From Semisulcospira habei (Eukaryota > Mollusca > Gastropoda > Semisulcospiridae), in assembly GCA_036245525.1 (NCBI GenBank), contig BTPG01000007.1, forward strand, positions 163,693,894-163,757,893: 64,000 nucleotides of DNA, written 5' to 3'. The first letter of the stretch is position 1. Each line of letters begins with the position of its first letter. Position numbers and translations under genes: made by a program. Shown one piece after another: positions 1 to 13,100 of the stretch. The notes under the pieces were generated by a model. The model was given only the letters and a program-made list of their open reading frames with translations. It was not told the origin of the DNA and searched no databases.

Positions 1-236
1 ATCTTTAGAATTATGTAGAGGTATTACTTTTTAATTCTTTAAATGCGTCTGGAAAACAATTAAAATTAATAAAGAGGTTGTAGATATAAGTGATACTCTC
101 TACAATGTATGGGAGGGATATCTTGAGTATTTTCGCACTAATCTCAACCATTCCTGATGATTTTTTTTTTATTTTTCAAGGATGTAATCAATTTACCAAC
201 TTCATGGACCGCTATAGTATGATGAAAGGTTTTGTG

Positions 237-341
<105 letters not shown>

Positions 342-582
342 AAAACCACAAAACACACACAAACAGCGGGGTTTTTTTTTTTCTTTAAAGGGCACATACG
401 AATAAACACAGTATTTTACAGAGCTACATTGCCCAAAGGTGTAATGTAATTAACACGCATAAAAGGCGGATCTGGGGGGGGGGGGGGGATCCACCGGAAC
501 CACCCCCCACCCCACCCCAATTTTTTTTTAATGCTGTAACAAAGTCCTTTCTCTCCCCCCCCCCCCCCCCCCCCACCACACG

Positions 583-870
583 CTTAGGAAAGACAATTAC
601 AACGCTTAGGAAAGACAATTACAACACAGTTTTTTAATATTTTGGGACACCTTCCATCACCACAAAAAAGATAAACAGCACATTGTGTATATACTTGTTT
701 GTAGGCCTGTGCATGCCTATTTTGAAATATTAATAAGTAATAATAATAATGTGTTGCAACTGTCTACTTTATGCGTGTTTGTTTTGTTTTGTTTTTTTCT
801 ACGTTAGGGTTTTCTTTTGCATTTTACACGCTTGGCAGTCACCGACATTTTTGGTCTTGATTTTTAATAC
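583..870. mobile_element. Decayed foldback element related to 62045-62436
   Basis: CTTAGGAAAGACAATTACAA occurs twice in tandem; TGCAACTGTCTACTTTATGCG and GCATTTTACACGCTTGGCAG match sequence at and beyond the right end of the 62-kb copy. Confidence 0.5.
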
Positions 871-979
871 ACTGTACAATATATGTTTTGTAGTTTCAGT
901 CACTGGAACCGGAGGTTGACCGTTGTTTAACAAATTTCTATTTGTATAAAAATCGACGACTTTGACCTGTTTTGGTTTC

Positions 980-1045
980 TTGTGCTGGTCTGTGATTTTT
1001 TACTTTACGGCTGAAGTCGTTAGGTCGAAAATCACAGGCCAGCAC
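980..1045. mobile_element. Palindromic MITE, family M6
   Basis: GTGCTGGTCTGTGATTTT ... AAAATCACAGGCCAGCAC. Confidence 0.7.
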
Positions 1046-1329
1046 ACATTCTATTGACTTACCCGTGGAGAGAGCTGCGCAGCAGACGACAAGCAAAACG
1101 TAGGCAATCATGGTCACAGTGAGTCTATGAGAGTCTGAAGAAAGTCAACTCAGTTATCTGTTTTACGGTCTTTTGCGCAGTGTTCTGTGGCACAGCTGTC
1201 TTGGCGCAGCTTTAGTAATCAGTGATGTCAGGAGGTTCGTGGCTATATTTTCAGATATAAAGTAATTGGTCGTGACTACACGATGGCTTATCTTATTGAC
1301 TGGCGGGCATGCTGTGTGTCAGTATGCCA

Positions 1330-1600
1330 AGAGGCCAGTGTGTGTTTGTGTGGGTGTGTATGGCGTCAGTGTATGTGTGCGTGCGTGTAATGACAGTGTG
1401 TGTGCGTGCGTGTATAACTGAGATGTCAGTGTGTGTGTGTGTGTGTGCGTGTGTGCGTGTGTGTGTGTGTGTGTGTGTAGTAATAGTAGTAGTCATAGTA
1501 GTAGTAGAGGTAGGTGTCCGAGACATGGTGTCAGTGCGTTTGGATGTGTGTGCGGCATGTGTGTGAGTGTATGTGTGTGTGTGTGTGTCCATTTGAGTGT
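1330..1600. repeat. Imperfect (GT)n tract
   Basis: TGTGTG runs broken by GC, TAG and CAT; no coding signal. Confidence 0.9.
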
Positions 1601-1691
1601 CAATACATGTATGTATAAGTGTTTTTAGTAACATACAGTATCGATCTCTCACTCATATTTCCGGCCAGTTTTGAAAGTTATCCTCTGCTAA

Positions 1692-2024
1692 ATATAGGGC
1701 TCGGGACCGAGTTCCCCGCGAAGCAGCGTCGGCGCGTCAGCCGCCTTGTTAAGAGGATATAGTAAGCTTCAGATAGTAGCGAAGTAGTGTTTAAACACGG
1801 TTTTTCTTCATGTTTCTTCCTCTTTGGAAACAAGCAAAGACAGATTCTGGTTAGCGGTTTCCTACGGTGATGGCAAGACTTGCTGTTATTGCCTATAGCA
1901 CGTCAGGACTTTCCTGACATTGTCCTGACAGCGATTTCGCTACTGAGGGCCTTATCGCAACTGAATCCTCTCAAGATGGCCGCCACGACTCTAGCGTGAT
2001 GACGTCAGCTTCACGAGCCCTATA
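1692..2024. repeat. 0.3-kb repeat with YY1-like motif, copy 1
   Basis: ATAGGGCTCGGGA ... CGAGCCCTAT ends. It shares CTTCATGTTTCTTC, GATTCTGGTTAGC and CCTACGGTGATGGCA with 60714-61018 in inverted orientation. Contains CAAGATGGCCGCCACG. Confidence 0.75.
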
Positions 2025-2269
2025 CCTGTATGTACCCATTCCATAAAGTTTTTCCTTCTTTGACACATTACCATGCGGCATTTTTCAAAACGGAAACTGA
2101 CGCGAAATATTTTCATACGGCGAGATTAACAAGCTTCTTATATGTAGCAGTAATAAAATACTTTTTAGTCAGTGTGTACGAACGCTCGAAATTTACATCG
2201 GATGATCCTATACACAAACACGAAGAACAGATGCCAGGAAACGTTGTGTTGTTGTTTAGTCCATCGTAA

Positions 2270-2401
2270 AAGTGGTGCCCTTGTTCGGGTATTGTGTTTT
2301 GTTTGTTATGTGCATGTCATTGTATTTTTATTTTTGTGTACAGATTGTAAAGCGTTAGAGCTTTTGATTAAGCGCTATATAAATACTCATTATTATTATT
2401 T
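2270..2401 (+). mobile_element. LINE 3' tail fragment
   Basis: AAGCGCTATATAAATACTC followed by (ATT)n resembles the 3' end of the LINE at 47220-47262. Only the tail is present. Confidence 0.45.
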
Positions 2402-2734
2402 TAACATGCGAGTCGCTGGACTGACTAGTGAATCAGTTTACGAGATGTCACTGAGCTGGCGATATCGACAACCTGAGAAATGAACTAAATAAACAAACCT
2501 GCTGGCATTTTCCGCAATTATGCGTGATCTAGTAACAATTAGAATTTGATCAGTAACACACACGGTTATACAAAGCACTGGATGTGCTCATAATCGGACG
2601 AAATCTACGCGCCAAGTCGACACTGATATGCAGTCATCGCCGCCATTCATGTGTTTTGTCTGAACACCGCAATTAGCCGCAAAATGAATGTTTTGTTTGT
2701 TTTGGACTGGGTACATAAATTATATTGAGCAACA

Positions 2735-2893
2735 TTTTGCTTGATATAGGCGGTGCCGATAACCGACAGATGTGATTACTTGACCCGAATAAAATGTCCT
2801 CGTCTTATGACTCGGACATTTTGATTCGGGTCTCGTAATCACATCTGCCCGTTATCGGCACTATATCAAGCAAAATGCTGCTCGATATAATAC
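2735..2893. mobile_element. Palindromic element
   Basis: CATTTTGCTTGATATAGGCG ... CACTATATCAAGCAAAATG, with second inner arms ACAGATGTGATTAC/GTAATCACATCTG. About 150-bp foldback, single copy here. Confidence 0.7.
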
Positions 2894-3026
2894 AATAGAC
2901 AGATCGACCATGGCAGTTCAAAGGTGGTGCAAGTATAACTTTTGAGGAAGGTGTTCACTGCATCCAGTTTGAAAACAAAACAACAACCAGTTAAATATAT
3001 AATTTGTACAAAAGTATATCACAGTA

Positions 3027-3032
3027 TTTATT
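3027..3032 (-). terminator. Possible CFAP251 poly(A) signal
   Basis: An AATAAA on the minus strand about 0.8 kb past the stop codon; I noticed none closer in the right orientation. The placement is inference, and a variant hexamer nearer the stop could be used instead. Confidence 0.3.
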
Positions 3033-3226
3033 TACACCTTCAATGAATTATTTACAGAAGAATATATTGTTCTTTTTCTACCATGTACAAGCATGTCTCA
3101 CAGCACACCACATCATGTGCACATAACTGAGAAACCATGAATGCTCTCAGCTAAAAATTCAGCAGTGCCAGTTGTTCTCAGGAACAAAGTGTGTATGACA
3201 CACAGTGCAAATGGTCAGTCTCAATT

Positions 3227-3296
3227 TGTGTGCTGTTCTGTGATTTTGGACGTTACGGCTTCCATCCGTAACGTCCAAAATCACAGACCAGCACAT
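3227..3296. mobile_element. Palindromic MITE, family M6
   Basis: GTGCTGTTCTGTGATTTTGG ... CCAAAATCACAGACCAGCAC around GACGTTACGG arms. Confidence 0.75.
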
Positions 3297-3853
3297 ATAA
3301 TTATAGAGATGTCATTTATGTCCTTTGCTGTTCCTTCACAACGTCTATAACCTAATTGTCTTCGCTTATTCATTATTGCGGTCACTTTTACCACAATACG
3401 GTTTCCCCACCAGTAAAGTCCGCAAAGCAGTACATATAAATAAATCTGTGAAGTCTTCATTGATAGGCATATCATGCCTTAAATGATCCGAGCAACTAAA
3501 AACAACAAACAAAAGGACCATCTGAAAGTTCTCCTGCTGCGGTTTGTCCAGTGAAATTAAGTCAGTATGTCGCTTCAGGCTGTTCACCTCTTCACAAAGA
3601 TTGATGGTACCGGGACATGTTTATGAATTTGTCCAGTGAAATGAAGACAGTAGGTATACTTCAGGCTGTTCGTCTGTTCACAAAGACTGATGGTACCGGG
3701 CTGTGCTTCTGAATTTATCCAAAATATTAATCATTCTTGATTTTCAGTTCAAAAGATTCGTCTTTCTGGATTCTGAAAAAAAAGACCACCCATCCCTACG
3801 CAAACTTCCCCCCCTCCCCCTCCTCCACTCCCCACCCACCCAAAAAAAAAAAA

Positions 3854-4134
3854 TTACAAATCCACATCTCCCGAGACGATCGTAAACTTTGAGGGCGATT
3901 CTTGCACCTCCGCCTGCTCTCCCTCCACTGGTGGCATAATCTCCGCGCTGAGGACGAAGCCCAGGATCTCTCTGGCGAACATGTTGGCATCTATCTGATG
4001 TGGCAGGTTCTGGTCGATAAGGTCGCCTGCAGTGGACGCATTAAACTCGTGCTGCTCGCTGCTGCCCCCCTCCTTGTTGAAGCCAAGCAGCGTTGTGAGG
4101 TACTCGGCCAGTTCGTACTCTGTCATGTGCTCGC
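3854..4134 (-). CDS. CFAP251: CFAP251 exon 27 (terminal, TAA stop)
   Basis: Residues 1035-1127 plus TAA at 3856-3854. It opens [19 protein letters not shown], the second EF-hand-like motif, and contains [10 protein letters not shown] before an acidic end. Acceptor CTCACTGCAG, entering in phase 1. A pyrimidine/purine-rich simple tract follows the stop in the presumed 3' UTR. Confidence 0.95.
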
Positions 4135-7100
4135 CTGCAGTGAGACAGGTCACAGACAAAGCTGCATTCAAACATTGTCAGAACAAGGCAGAGTCAAGTA
4201 AATAGGTGATAGGCATTGGTGGTAACACAGGTCAGCCTCAGTATAACCCCTTCATTGCAGAGCAAAGGTGAACACGCTCCAACTGCAAGAGACATAGATC
4301 CTCATGAGCCCCATGACTGTGGGGACTCATGAGGACCTATGCCTATTGCCGAGACCAATTTGTGTGCATATTTATTGAATGGTTTTGGCTTTTGGTCACT
4401 GAACGAACTTAAGGTTTCAGAAACAAAAATGTACGTACAGTGGCAAGGAAGGGATTAAACACATCACAATATCACAAAATCATATTAACGTGGTCAGGTC
4501 TGCGGCTCTCATGCAGATAGTGAGTGAAAAAGTCCTCTGGCCGACTCTAGCCTTAGTTGGCCCGCGCACAGATGCGCGCGGGCCAACTAAGGCTGGAGTT
4601 GGCCAGAGGACTTTTTGCTTACTGTGGGTTTTCTTCACATGCCAAAGTAAGTTTAGCACCACAATAATGTGAACGCCCCTAACAAGGTCTCACTATCTGG
4701 CTGCCATGTATCAAAATGTACTAAGGTTGACCTGTAGTTGATAGGAACTGGCTCTAGTATTTGCTGTCACAGGCCAAAGATCATAGATCTAATTGGCCTG
4801 GCCATTGTGTTGCAATGCACTACGCTGCACTGCATTAAAATATAGTGCACTGTATTGCAGTTAACTGCATTGTGTTACACTGCGTAACAATAGGATGTAC
4901 TGCATTACATGGTGTTGCACTGCATTGCGTTATGTTGCGCAGCCTTACCAAGTAGTGGAATGCGATGCACTGTGTTGTGTTGCAATGCACTGTGTTCCAC
5001 AGCAGTGTACTGTCATGCATTGTGCTGCAGGCATTGCAATGAATTGTGTTGCACTGCACTGTCTTGAACTGTGTTGCACTGCATTGCATGCTAATGATTT
5101 GCGTTGTGTTGCATACATTTGCACTTTGGTGCGCTGTACTGACCTTTGCTCTGTAGAATTTCCAGAAGCTCTCCACGCTCAATGCTAGCGCCCTCTGGTG
5201 CTGGGATTCCCAGCGTCTCAAAGGCCCATAACAACCTGTCAGGGGAGAGGCCAAACGCTGGCCTGTGGTTCACGTACACTGAAACAGTGACCAACACAAG
5301 ATGAGACAATATCAAAAAACAATATCACCTCATTCACACCAGCCCATTACACAAAAGGTCTCTGGACTGATGTAGGCAACTGCTAGCCCACGCACAGCCG
5401 TGTGCAGGCCAACAGCTGCCTACATTCGGCCCAATAAGCTCTGTGCATTGAGGTGGTACCGGTACCTTAGCACATTAGCTTTACTAACGTGGGAGGTAGA
5501 CTGCCCATAATAGTTCAACGGTAGTGTCAAATAAGTTTGGCGAGAGTGCCAAGATTTGTCCTGGTAGTTCAACAGATGGTGCAGACAAGCCTGGAGCCTG
5601 CAAGGGTGACGAGCAACAGCAGAGCACCTTGCATAGTGGCTTGTGCAGGACTCATGCTCTCTCATGCAACCCAGCATTTGGAGACATCCTCTGTTTCTTT
5701 CCAACCTGCTGTCGCTATCGCTTTTTGTCAGCAATCATCACAACAAAAAGTGCTACTGAGAGCCAAATGGTTAACACCAAATTTATTGACCATGCATAAA
5801 CTGCAATAGTTCAAGAGTATTTTTTTGTTTTTGTTTAACTGCCTGCAGAAGCGCCAAGGTAATTAACACCTTCACTGCTGAATAAATGCGAACGCCTCCC
5901 AGCTGCAAGAGGCAAAGAATCTCATGAGCCCTCGCAGATGCAGGAACTCATGAAGTTCTTTGCCTCTTGCTGTTCCTGTGCATATCCAAGTTTCTTGGAT
6001 TGCTGGCATAATGCAGGTGTTGACTTTGACCTGTTTTCAAAGATATAACTTTGCGTCCACTAGTAAGTGGTAGAAAATGGGCCACAAGCACTGCCCTTCT
6101 GCTATGACAGTGGATATTTTCCCGCTACTGAATGAGAAGGACAGTGTTTCACTCACGCTTGATGAATGTTCCCAGGTCCAGCTCTTCCACGTAGCGACCA
6201 TTCTCCACGTACTTGCTGAACTTGACCTCATTCAGCATGTCCTCAATCTGAAATACCACACACAGTACAGAAAGGTCATAAGTCAATAAATACCACACAC
6301 GAAACGCAAGCAATCAATAGTGATATACAAAATGACATACAGTAATTTATAGCTACTCACCAAAAAGGTTGTAAAATGCAAAGAAATACTCAAAAATTTA
6401 TTACATTTTTCAAAACAGACAGGAATAGACAACATGTATAGTAAAACCTCCAATGAACCGTCACCCCTGTTGCCAAGAATTGATTGATTGATGGTACATT
6501 GCTTAACGTCCCGACAGCAACAAGACTTTCTCAGGACGTGCCTGCACTGCTTGTGAAAAAAACATCTAAACAGAACATTGAATGTATGTTGCCAGCCTGT
6601 CTAATACGCTAAATAAACCAACGACATGGGGCCTAAATAGAGCCAAGACCATTTAGCAACACACATCCAATATCAAGAGCTACAGGCAGCGCAGACAATA
6701 GGGAGAGTTCCAAAAAGGCAAATACAGGTGAATGGACCAAGGGTAGACAGAAACACATGCCCCAGAATAGAGTAGAAAACCCACCCTGTGGGGCTGACCA
6801 GGGTGACCCTGGGAACTAAAAAGTAGTTAACCTCACCCAAGTCCCCCAGGGCAGACCCGGGTGGGGGCCTGTTGCCAAGAAAAACTGACCGTAAACAGCA
6901 GATGACCGTTCACGGGAGGTGTGATGGAAACGATGTGATGCAAGAAGAAACTCAATTAACCAGTTACTTAACTCATTTAGCCCTGAAGCACTACAGTAGG
7001 AGATGGAAAGACCATGATAATTTAAGAGTAGTGCCAGATTAGCTTGGCGCCAAGCTAATCTGGCACTACCCTTGACTTATAATAGTCGATCCTATTCCTG

Positions 7101-10100
7101 CAACTGGTACACAGTCATTAGGCAACATCTTCAAAACTTGCTTTCTTGGGGTTAAATGGGTTAATTTAATTCTGTAAATTGTACTTTATAAGAGTTTTTC
7201 TTTCTTGGGAATTCATTTTCTGAAGAAAGAAGCATTATTACAAAACGCATACAATATAATACTTGTTTGCCTAAATGAACTGATTATTTTTCAACTCAAT
7301 TGTCCTGCAATTTGAAATTTGGTCTGCTTTCCTTAGAGATGAAGCATAATCACAGTAAAGCAATTAAGCATGCATGTTCTAACTAGCATTTTTTTTTTTC
7401 ATGAGGTGATTCCAGAATCAACTCGACAAAAGGCACTGACAGTGACAGCCAAAGGGTTAACCAGTTCTTGCTTGGGAGGTTGGGGGGATGGGATGGGGGC
7501 TGATGAGGGGCGGTGGGAGCCCCGATAAGTGACCCAAATCAGACATGAGACCGGGTTGAGCTCAAATTGTAGGAAATCGGTAAGCGGAGGGGGGGGGGGG
7601 GGGGGGTTGAGAGAGAAGGCGCGTGACGGACATACTAGGCGTTCCTTCCAAGGTCCCCAAAAATCGATAAGCGGAGGGGGGGAGGCCATTCCTTTCTAGG
7701 TCCCAAAAAATCGATAAGGGGGGGGGGGGGGGGGGGGGGGGGGAGATTGCGACTCATACTAGAACACACACCGGGCCACGCTGTACGATTGTGCACTGCG
7801 CCATTTTCTGACGAAAACGGTAGCTTGTGCCACTTCCGGTGACACGGTCATTTCAGGCCACGGACCACAGTGGTGTTTCCGTACTGTCCAGTCTCTTAGC
7901 CTTAGTCAGTCCCAGTCATCCCCTAATTGTTCAATTCCCTTAAAAACACTATCGCCCACCAGCTGCACATTTGCCATGCACAAAATACAAAAAAAAAAAA
8001 ACCAGCACATGACCCGTCTCATTTCTTGGCTATGAAACTGGTTCCTTACCAACCCCACACCCAAGCACAGCTGAAATCAGCGTGCCCCTCAAATCACTAC
8101 GTCAAAGGCAACTCAACATAGGCCCACAAATGTCCACTGGATAAGCTCAGGATGGTATGAATCAAAGCACCAAACATGTCTCCTCTCAGCTAACCACAAA
8201 TTTCCAGCAAATTCCAACAGTCAGCCCAACTGCAAATTTTCAAACAAGGCAAAAATTATTTTAAAAAACACGGAGCCTTGCACTGCCTGACCTTCCCAAT
8301 TTAAATGTATACCGTGACCTGTCAGAGAAACTTGTCCCACCTGAACACCATTCAATCTGCCATCAGTGCAACTCTTAGACAATAGCTAAGTCAAACCCAA
8401 AGTGACACCCTTGAAAGTTGCTGCATCTTTATGTTATGGCCCATTATGTGAAGTGCCTTGATGTGGCCTTTACAATGCTGTTGATGTGTTGGATCATGCA
8501 TATCTGATGCCATGAAAAACAGCCTAGATATGGTCAGAATGCCTCCAAAATTGGCATGTACATCAAGTAATATATCTGATCTTCAGAAATGTTGCATTTG
8601 AGACACAGGCACATGAAAGTGTTTTTTTTTTTCATATTTTTCCATTGCCTACCCCCCTACTTTTTCTGTTTTCCCAAGTTTACACACGCATGCAATACAG
8701 TCAAACTGACTTCTGGTGGGCTGGAGAACTTTAAAAAGTTACCATGACACTGACACTGATGAAAATTGAGCTTTGAGACCCAAGGCCATTTCCTTGTGTA
8801 TCTTAGGGCAGCCCAAAAGACAACGCCCAGGCATCCTCATTGACCCTGTTGTCTGGTGACAACAAGCTGGAAGAGGCCTGTAACCAGCTGCCATGCCCTA
8901 TATGCTGCTGGCAATCTTTCCCTAGGCAAAAGGGGTCATGAAACAGCTCTGCAATTTAAACATCAAGTCTATTGAGCTATCCCACAGGGAAAAGACTACA
9001 CAAAACAACCAAAACTATGCTACGCGGGACACGCCGCATACGCTAACAAGTGTCTGGAATGCTGATTTAGGAGGTATCATAGAAAAATGGTTATGTACAG
9101 TTCATTTTTATATAAAACACACTTGTCAGAGTCTCAAAACACCTCAGCTCATCTTGTAGATGCAGTAGGCATGTGTGTGCCAAACTTGTGAACACTTCTG
9201 TAAAACCCTGTACTGGTGCCCGCAACTGCTGGTCCCATAACAATGCACTCAAATGAGCTTTACTCAGTGTACAAGTGCTTGTGTTTGGTTTAGAAAAGAC
9301 ACCAGAGACATCCCTCATGACAATTACAGCAGAATGACACATCAGATGCAACCAGTGTAGCAGTACCATGCAAAATAACACTTCTGCATGTCACAAAAAT
9401 TTGGCCGCTTATTTCACTCCGAGGTCAGCGGTCTGAGGAAATGCACATGCTAACACTGTTTCATTGTAGTTTTTATCTTAACCGTTGACATTAAGCCCCC
9501 AAACCCCCCCCCCCTCTTCCCCCCCCCCCTACCTCCAACCCAAACCCCTACCCACCCCACCCTACACCCACCCCACACAACTTCAATAACTGAAAGAGTG
9601 AATTTTTTTTAACCCATTTATCAAACTGAACACCCCAAACCCCACCCCTTTCAAGGTCAAGGTCAAAGGTCACAGCTCATGGTCGAAGGAAAGACTCATG
9701 ACTACCTGTAAGACAAAAAATAAATGAGCAAACACACTAAACCTAGCTCACAGTGCAGGTAAACAGGGTGTTGCCATGCAAAACATGCCAAAACGCCTAT
9801 AAAACTGCATACACAGCGATTTTTTGGCAAAATTTCAAATTTTTCATGATTTTCTTACTTTTCCAACTGCAAACATCCAAACTCAATGATCTGGTTACAC
9901 TAAACCAGTTTCCGGTCTATGTCGCATATGACATGTGGTGCACCTGACAGGCCACGGACCACAGTGGTGTTCCCGTACTGTCCAGTCTCTTAGCCTTAGT
10001 CAGTCCCAGTCATCCCCTAATTGTTCAATTCCCTTAAAAACACTATCGCCCACCAGCTGCACATTTGCCATGCACAAAATACAAAAAAAAAAAAACAGCA

Positions 10101-13100
10101 CATCACCCGTCTCATTTCTTGGCTATGAAACTGGTTCCTTACCAACCCCACACCCAAGCACAGCTGAAATCAGCGTGCCCCTCAAATCACTACATCAAAG
10201 GCAACTCAACATAGGCCCACAAATGTCCACTGGATAAGCTCAGGATGGTATGAATCAAAGCACCAAACATGTCTCCTCTCAGCTAACCACAAATTTCCAG
10301 CAAATTCCAAGTCAGCCCAACTGCAAATTTTCAAACAAGGCAAAAATTATTTTAAAAAACACGGAGCCTTGCACTGCCTGACCTTCCCAATTTAAATGTA
10401 TACCGTGACCTTCAGCAAAGGGCAATATGCGAATACGGAAGAATAGAGATACATGTTTAACATGCACCATAAAATTTTCTCAACGAATTTGCACTGATCT
10501 CAAAAATGACCAAAATGAAGGGGGAAAAGTAGGATTTCCGCCAAAAGTAGGAAAAGTCCGATGTGTGCCAAATACCAGGACTAATAGCAATTTTCCGCAT
10601 AAGTGATCATTGGCTAGGTCATGTAGCGATTGATCACATGCAATACGTCCCAGTGACAAAGGTTGTAGTCTACAGAGCACAAACCCGCGAGCCGGTCGAC
10701 CACCACTCACCCCGAAAACATGTCCCTCTTTGTCCTAAATAAAACATAGCATTATGCAGCATAAACTGTGATCCTGACCTCCTGTTCTGTGGGGTAGAAG
10801 CCCAAAGCTCGCATGACAAAGGGAATTTCCGACAGGGAGATGGTGGAGGACACCTGCCGGTTGCTGGTCGCATTCACACCTTGACTGAAAACCACACACA
10901 AATCATTGTACACTTCATGTGTTATCAAGACCGTAAAATTCACAATACATCAATATGCCACAATGTATGGGGGATGTTACTTCCAAACTGTTATTAGCAA
11001 GATAATTTACATGGAAAATCCGCACCTCTGAAAATGTCTCCAACCTTACAGCGACCGACTCCAGGCAGTAAAGGATTATTTGATCACAATATCTCTTTCA
11101 TACATTTCATCTTTCCTTTTAGAATGTCTTACAATTATGCAGTTTGAATGCTGTGAAATGAAACTTTTCTGCTCAAGACAACACTGATGACCCATTGTAT
11201 CGGTGAATCTTAAAATTCAATGCCCACTATGGATCAGATCACTTTAAGGCAAGTCCTCTGTGCATGCACTCTGTTTATTTAAGCTGTGCACAGGTCTGTG
11301 ATTTTGGACCTTACAGCTTTCGCTGTAAGGTCCAAAATCACAGACCAGCACACATGCATTGACATGGCCCAGTGACTTGTGAGACATTTGTCATGAGAAC
11401 TTTACCCTTTCATTGCCGAGAAAAAGTAGTTTTCACAAGTATACATCACACAGATATTTACTCATAAATATTTAAAAGCCTATAGATTCTTGAACACATT
11501 TGCAACTTTCCATATTATATAACCACGGTGTAATTAGCCTTATGTATTCACTCCGAATATGACAGCAGAGACTCGCAGTTCGCAGTCATCAATCACATAA
11601 CTGCTAACCAGGACAAGGAGACTAGTTCTTAAATTCTGTGCGACAACTGCAAGAAACATTGATAATCATGAGCCCCCGCAGTTGCGTGGGCTCATGAGGA
11701 TCTATGCTTCTTGCTCATGCCACTTTGCATCCATGTTTCTTGGAAGGCTGGGTCTCTTTAGCATTGAATTAACGAAGATTTCAGTAACGCAGATTGCGTC
11801 CACTGACAGTGCGGGGGTTAACCCTTATCATTTCCAGTGTGTGATTGACTAAAATAGTTCAAGGGTAGTGCCAGAATAGCTTGGCGCCTCTTGGCGCCAA
11901 GCTATTCTGGCACTACCCTTGAACTAAAGCCATTGGTCTATATCCTTATCTGTAAGTACTATAATGCAGCTTGCATATGGCGGTGTACAAATTTGAAGCT
12001 TTTAGCCTCAGTATGATATGGTTTAAGGACCCAGGACACAACAAAGATGACACTAGACACTCAGTAAGCAGAAGGCCTTCGGGCTGACTCACTTCCTGAT
12101 CTGGGCATAGTAGAAGAAATTCTCAAGTTCAGCAAAGAGTTCCCCTTCTCGCCCGCCCTCCAGCAGTCCGTAAAATGGCACCAGCTCCGCACCTCCCAGC
12201 CTGGCCTGCGCCTCCAGGGCACTGAAGCAAAACAAGACATTTAATTGTTCCCGATAAGTAAAAAGTGCTTGCACCAATGTCTGCCACAGCTGGCCTGCTT
12301 ACAACTGAGCATGAGCCAACTGCCACCGACACCGGCACGATGATTGTTCGATTAACTCATTCGCGGCCAGCCGCATCCAGATGTGCGGCATAAGCCGGCA
12401 TAAGCTGGAATAAACCGCGCATCCGGATGCGGCTGGCCGCGAATGAGTTAATGCTTTAATAATACACAGAAACATAGCAAGACAGCATGACGCGTCGCCT
12501 TGACAACAGTTTGCAGGACTATTTGACCAAAGGGACTCAGTACAAAGACACCAAAGCAGAAATCAGGTCAAAGACAGTAGGTAGTGTCCCTTAACAGTGA
12601 GGACGCCAACGAAGTATACGAGGATCATTTCCCGAAAACAGCAACAGCCAATGTGGCCCTGTGGAAGTCCTATAGTTAACCCCTTCGCTGCTGAGAAAAC
12701 TGAAAACGATCCAAGAGACATTGATCCTCATGAGGCCTTGCAATCCGGGGGGCTCATGAGGACCTATTCCTCTTGCTGGCACAACTTGGCATCCATGTTT
12801 CTTGGATGGCTGAGACTCCTTGGTGTTCAGAAAGATTTCAGAAACATGATCTGTGTCCATTGGCTGTTAAACATCACGAGATTGTACTGTTGCTTTGTTA
12901 TCTTTGTGCAGTCCATAAAATGGAGCCAATTAACCCTCTTAATGCCATGGCCACAATTCCAAACTTTTGGAAGCGTTGACTAATGACTATGCACCAGTTG
13001 CAGGAGATGGATTGATCATGATAATTCAAGGGTAGTGCCAGATGAGCTTGGCGCCTTCAGACACCATGCTCATCTGGCACTACCCTTGAATTATCACGAT

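Larger units (their letters stand above)
7850..10414 (-). mobile_element. Non-coding element with LTR-like direct repeats, copy 1
   Basis: Two direct repeats of about 470 bp (7850-8324 and 9945-10414) flank about 1.6 kb without recognisable coding capacity. The repeat starts TGACAGGTCACGG and ends CCGTGGCCTGTCA on the minus strand, i.e. TG...CA with short inverted ends as in LTRs. It lies in the intron between exons 24 and 25. Copy 2 (54055-56609) is in the opposite orientation. Best guess: a LARD/TRIM-like non-autonomous LTR retrotransposon; no clear primer-binding site or target duplication seen. Confidence 0.65.

Noticed and set aside
1293..1652. His/Thr-rich frame of 119 codons
   Set aside because: Translation of an imperfect (GT)n tract with no gene context.
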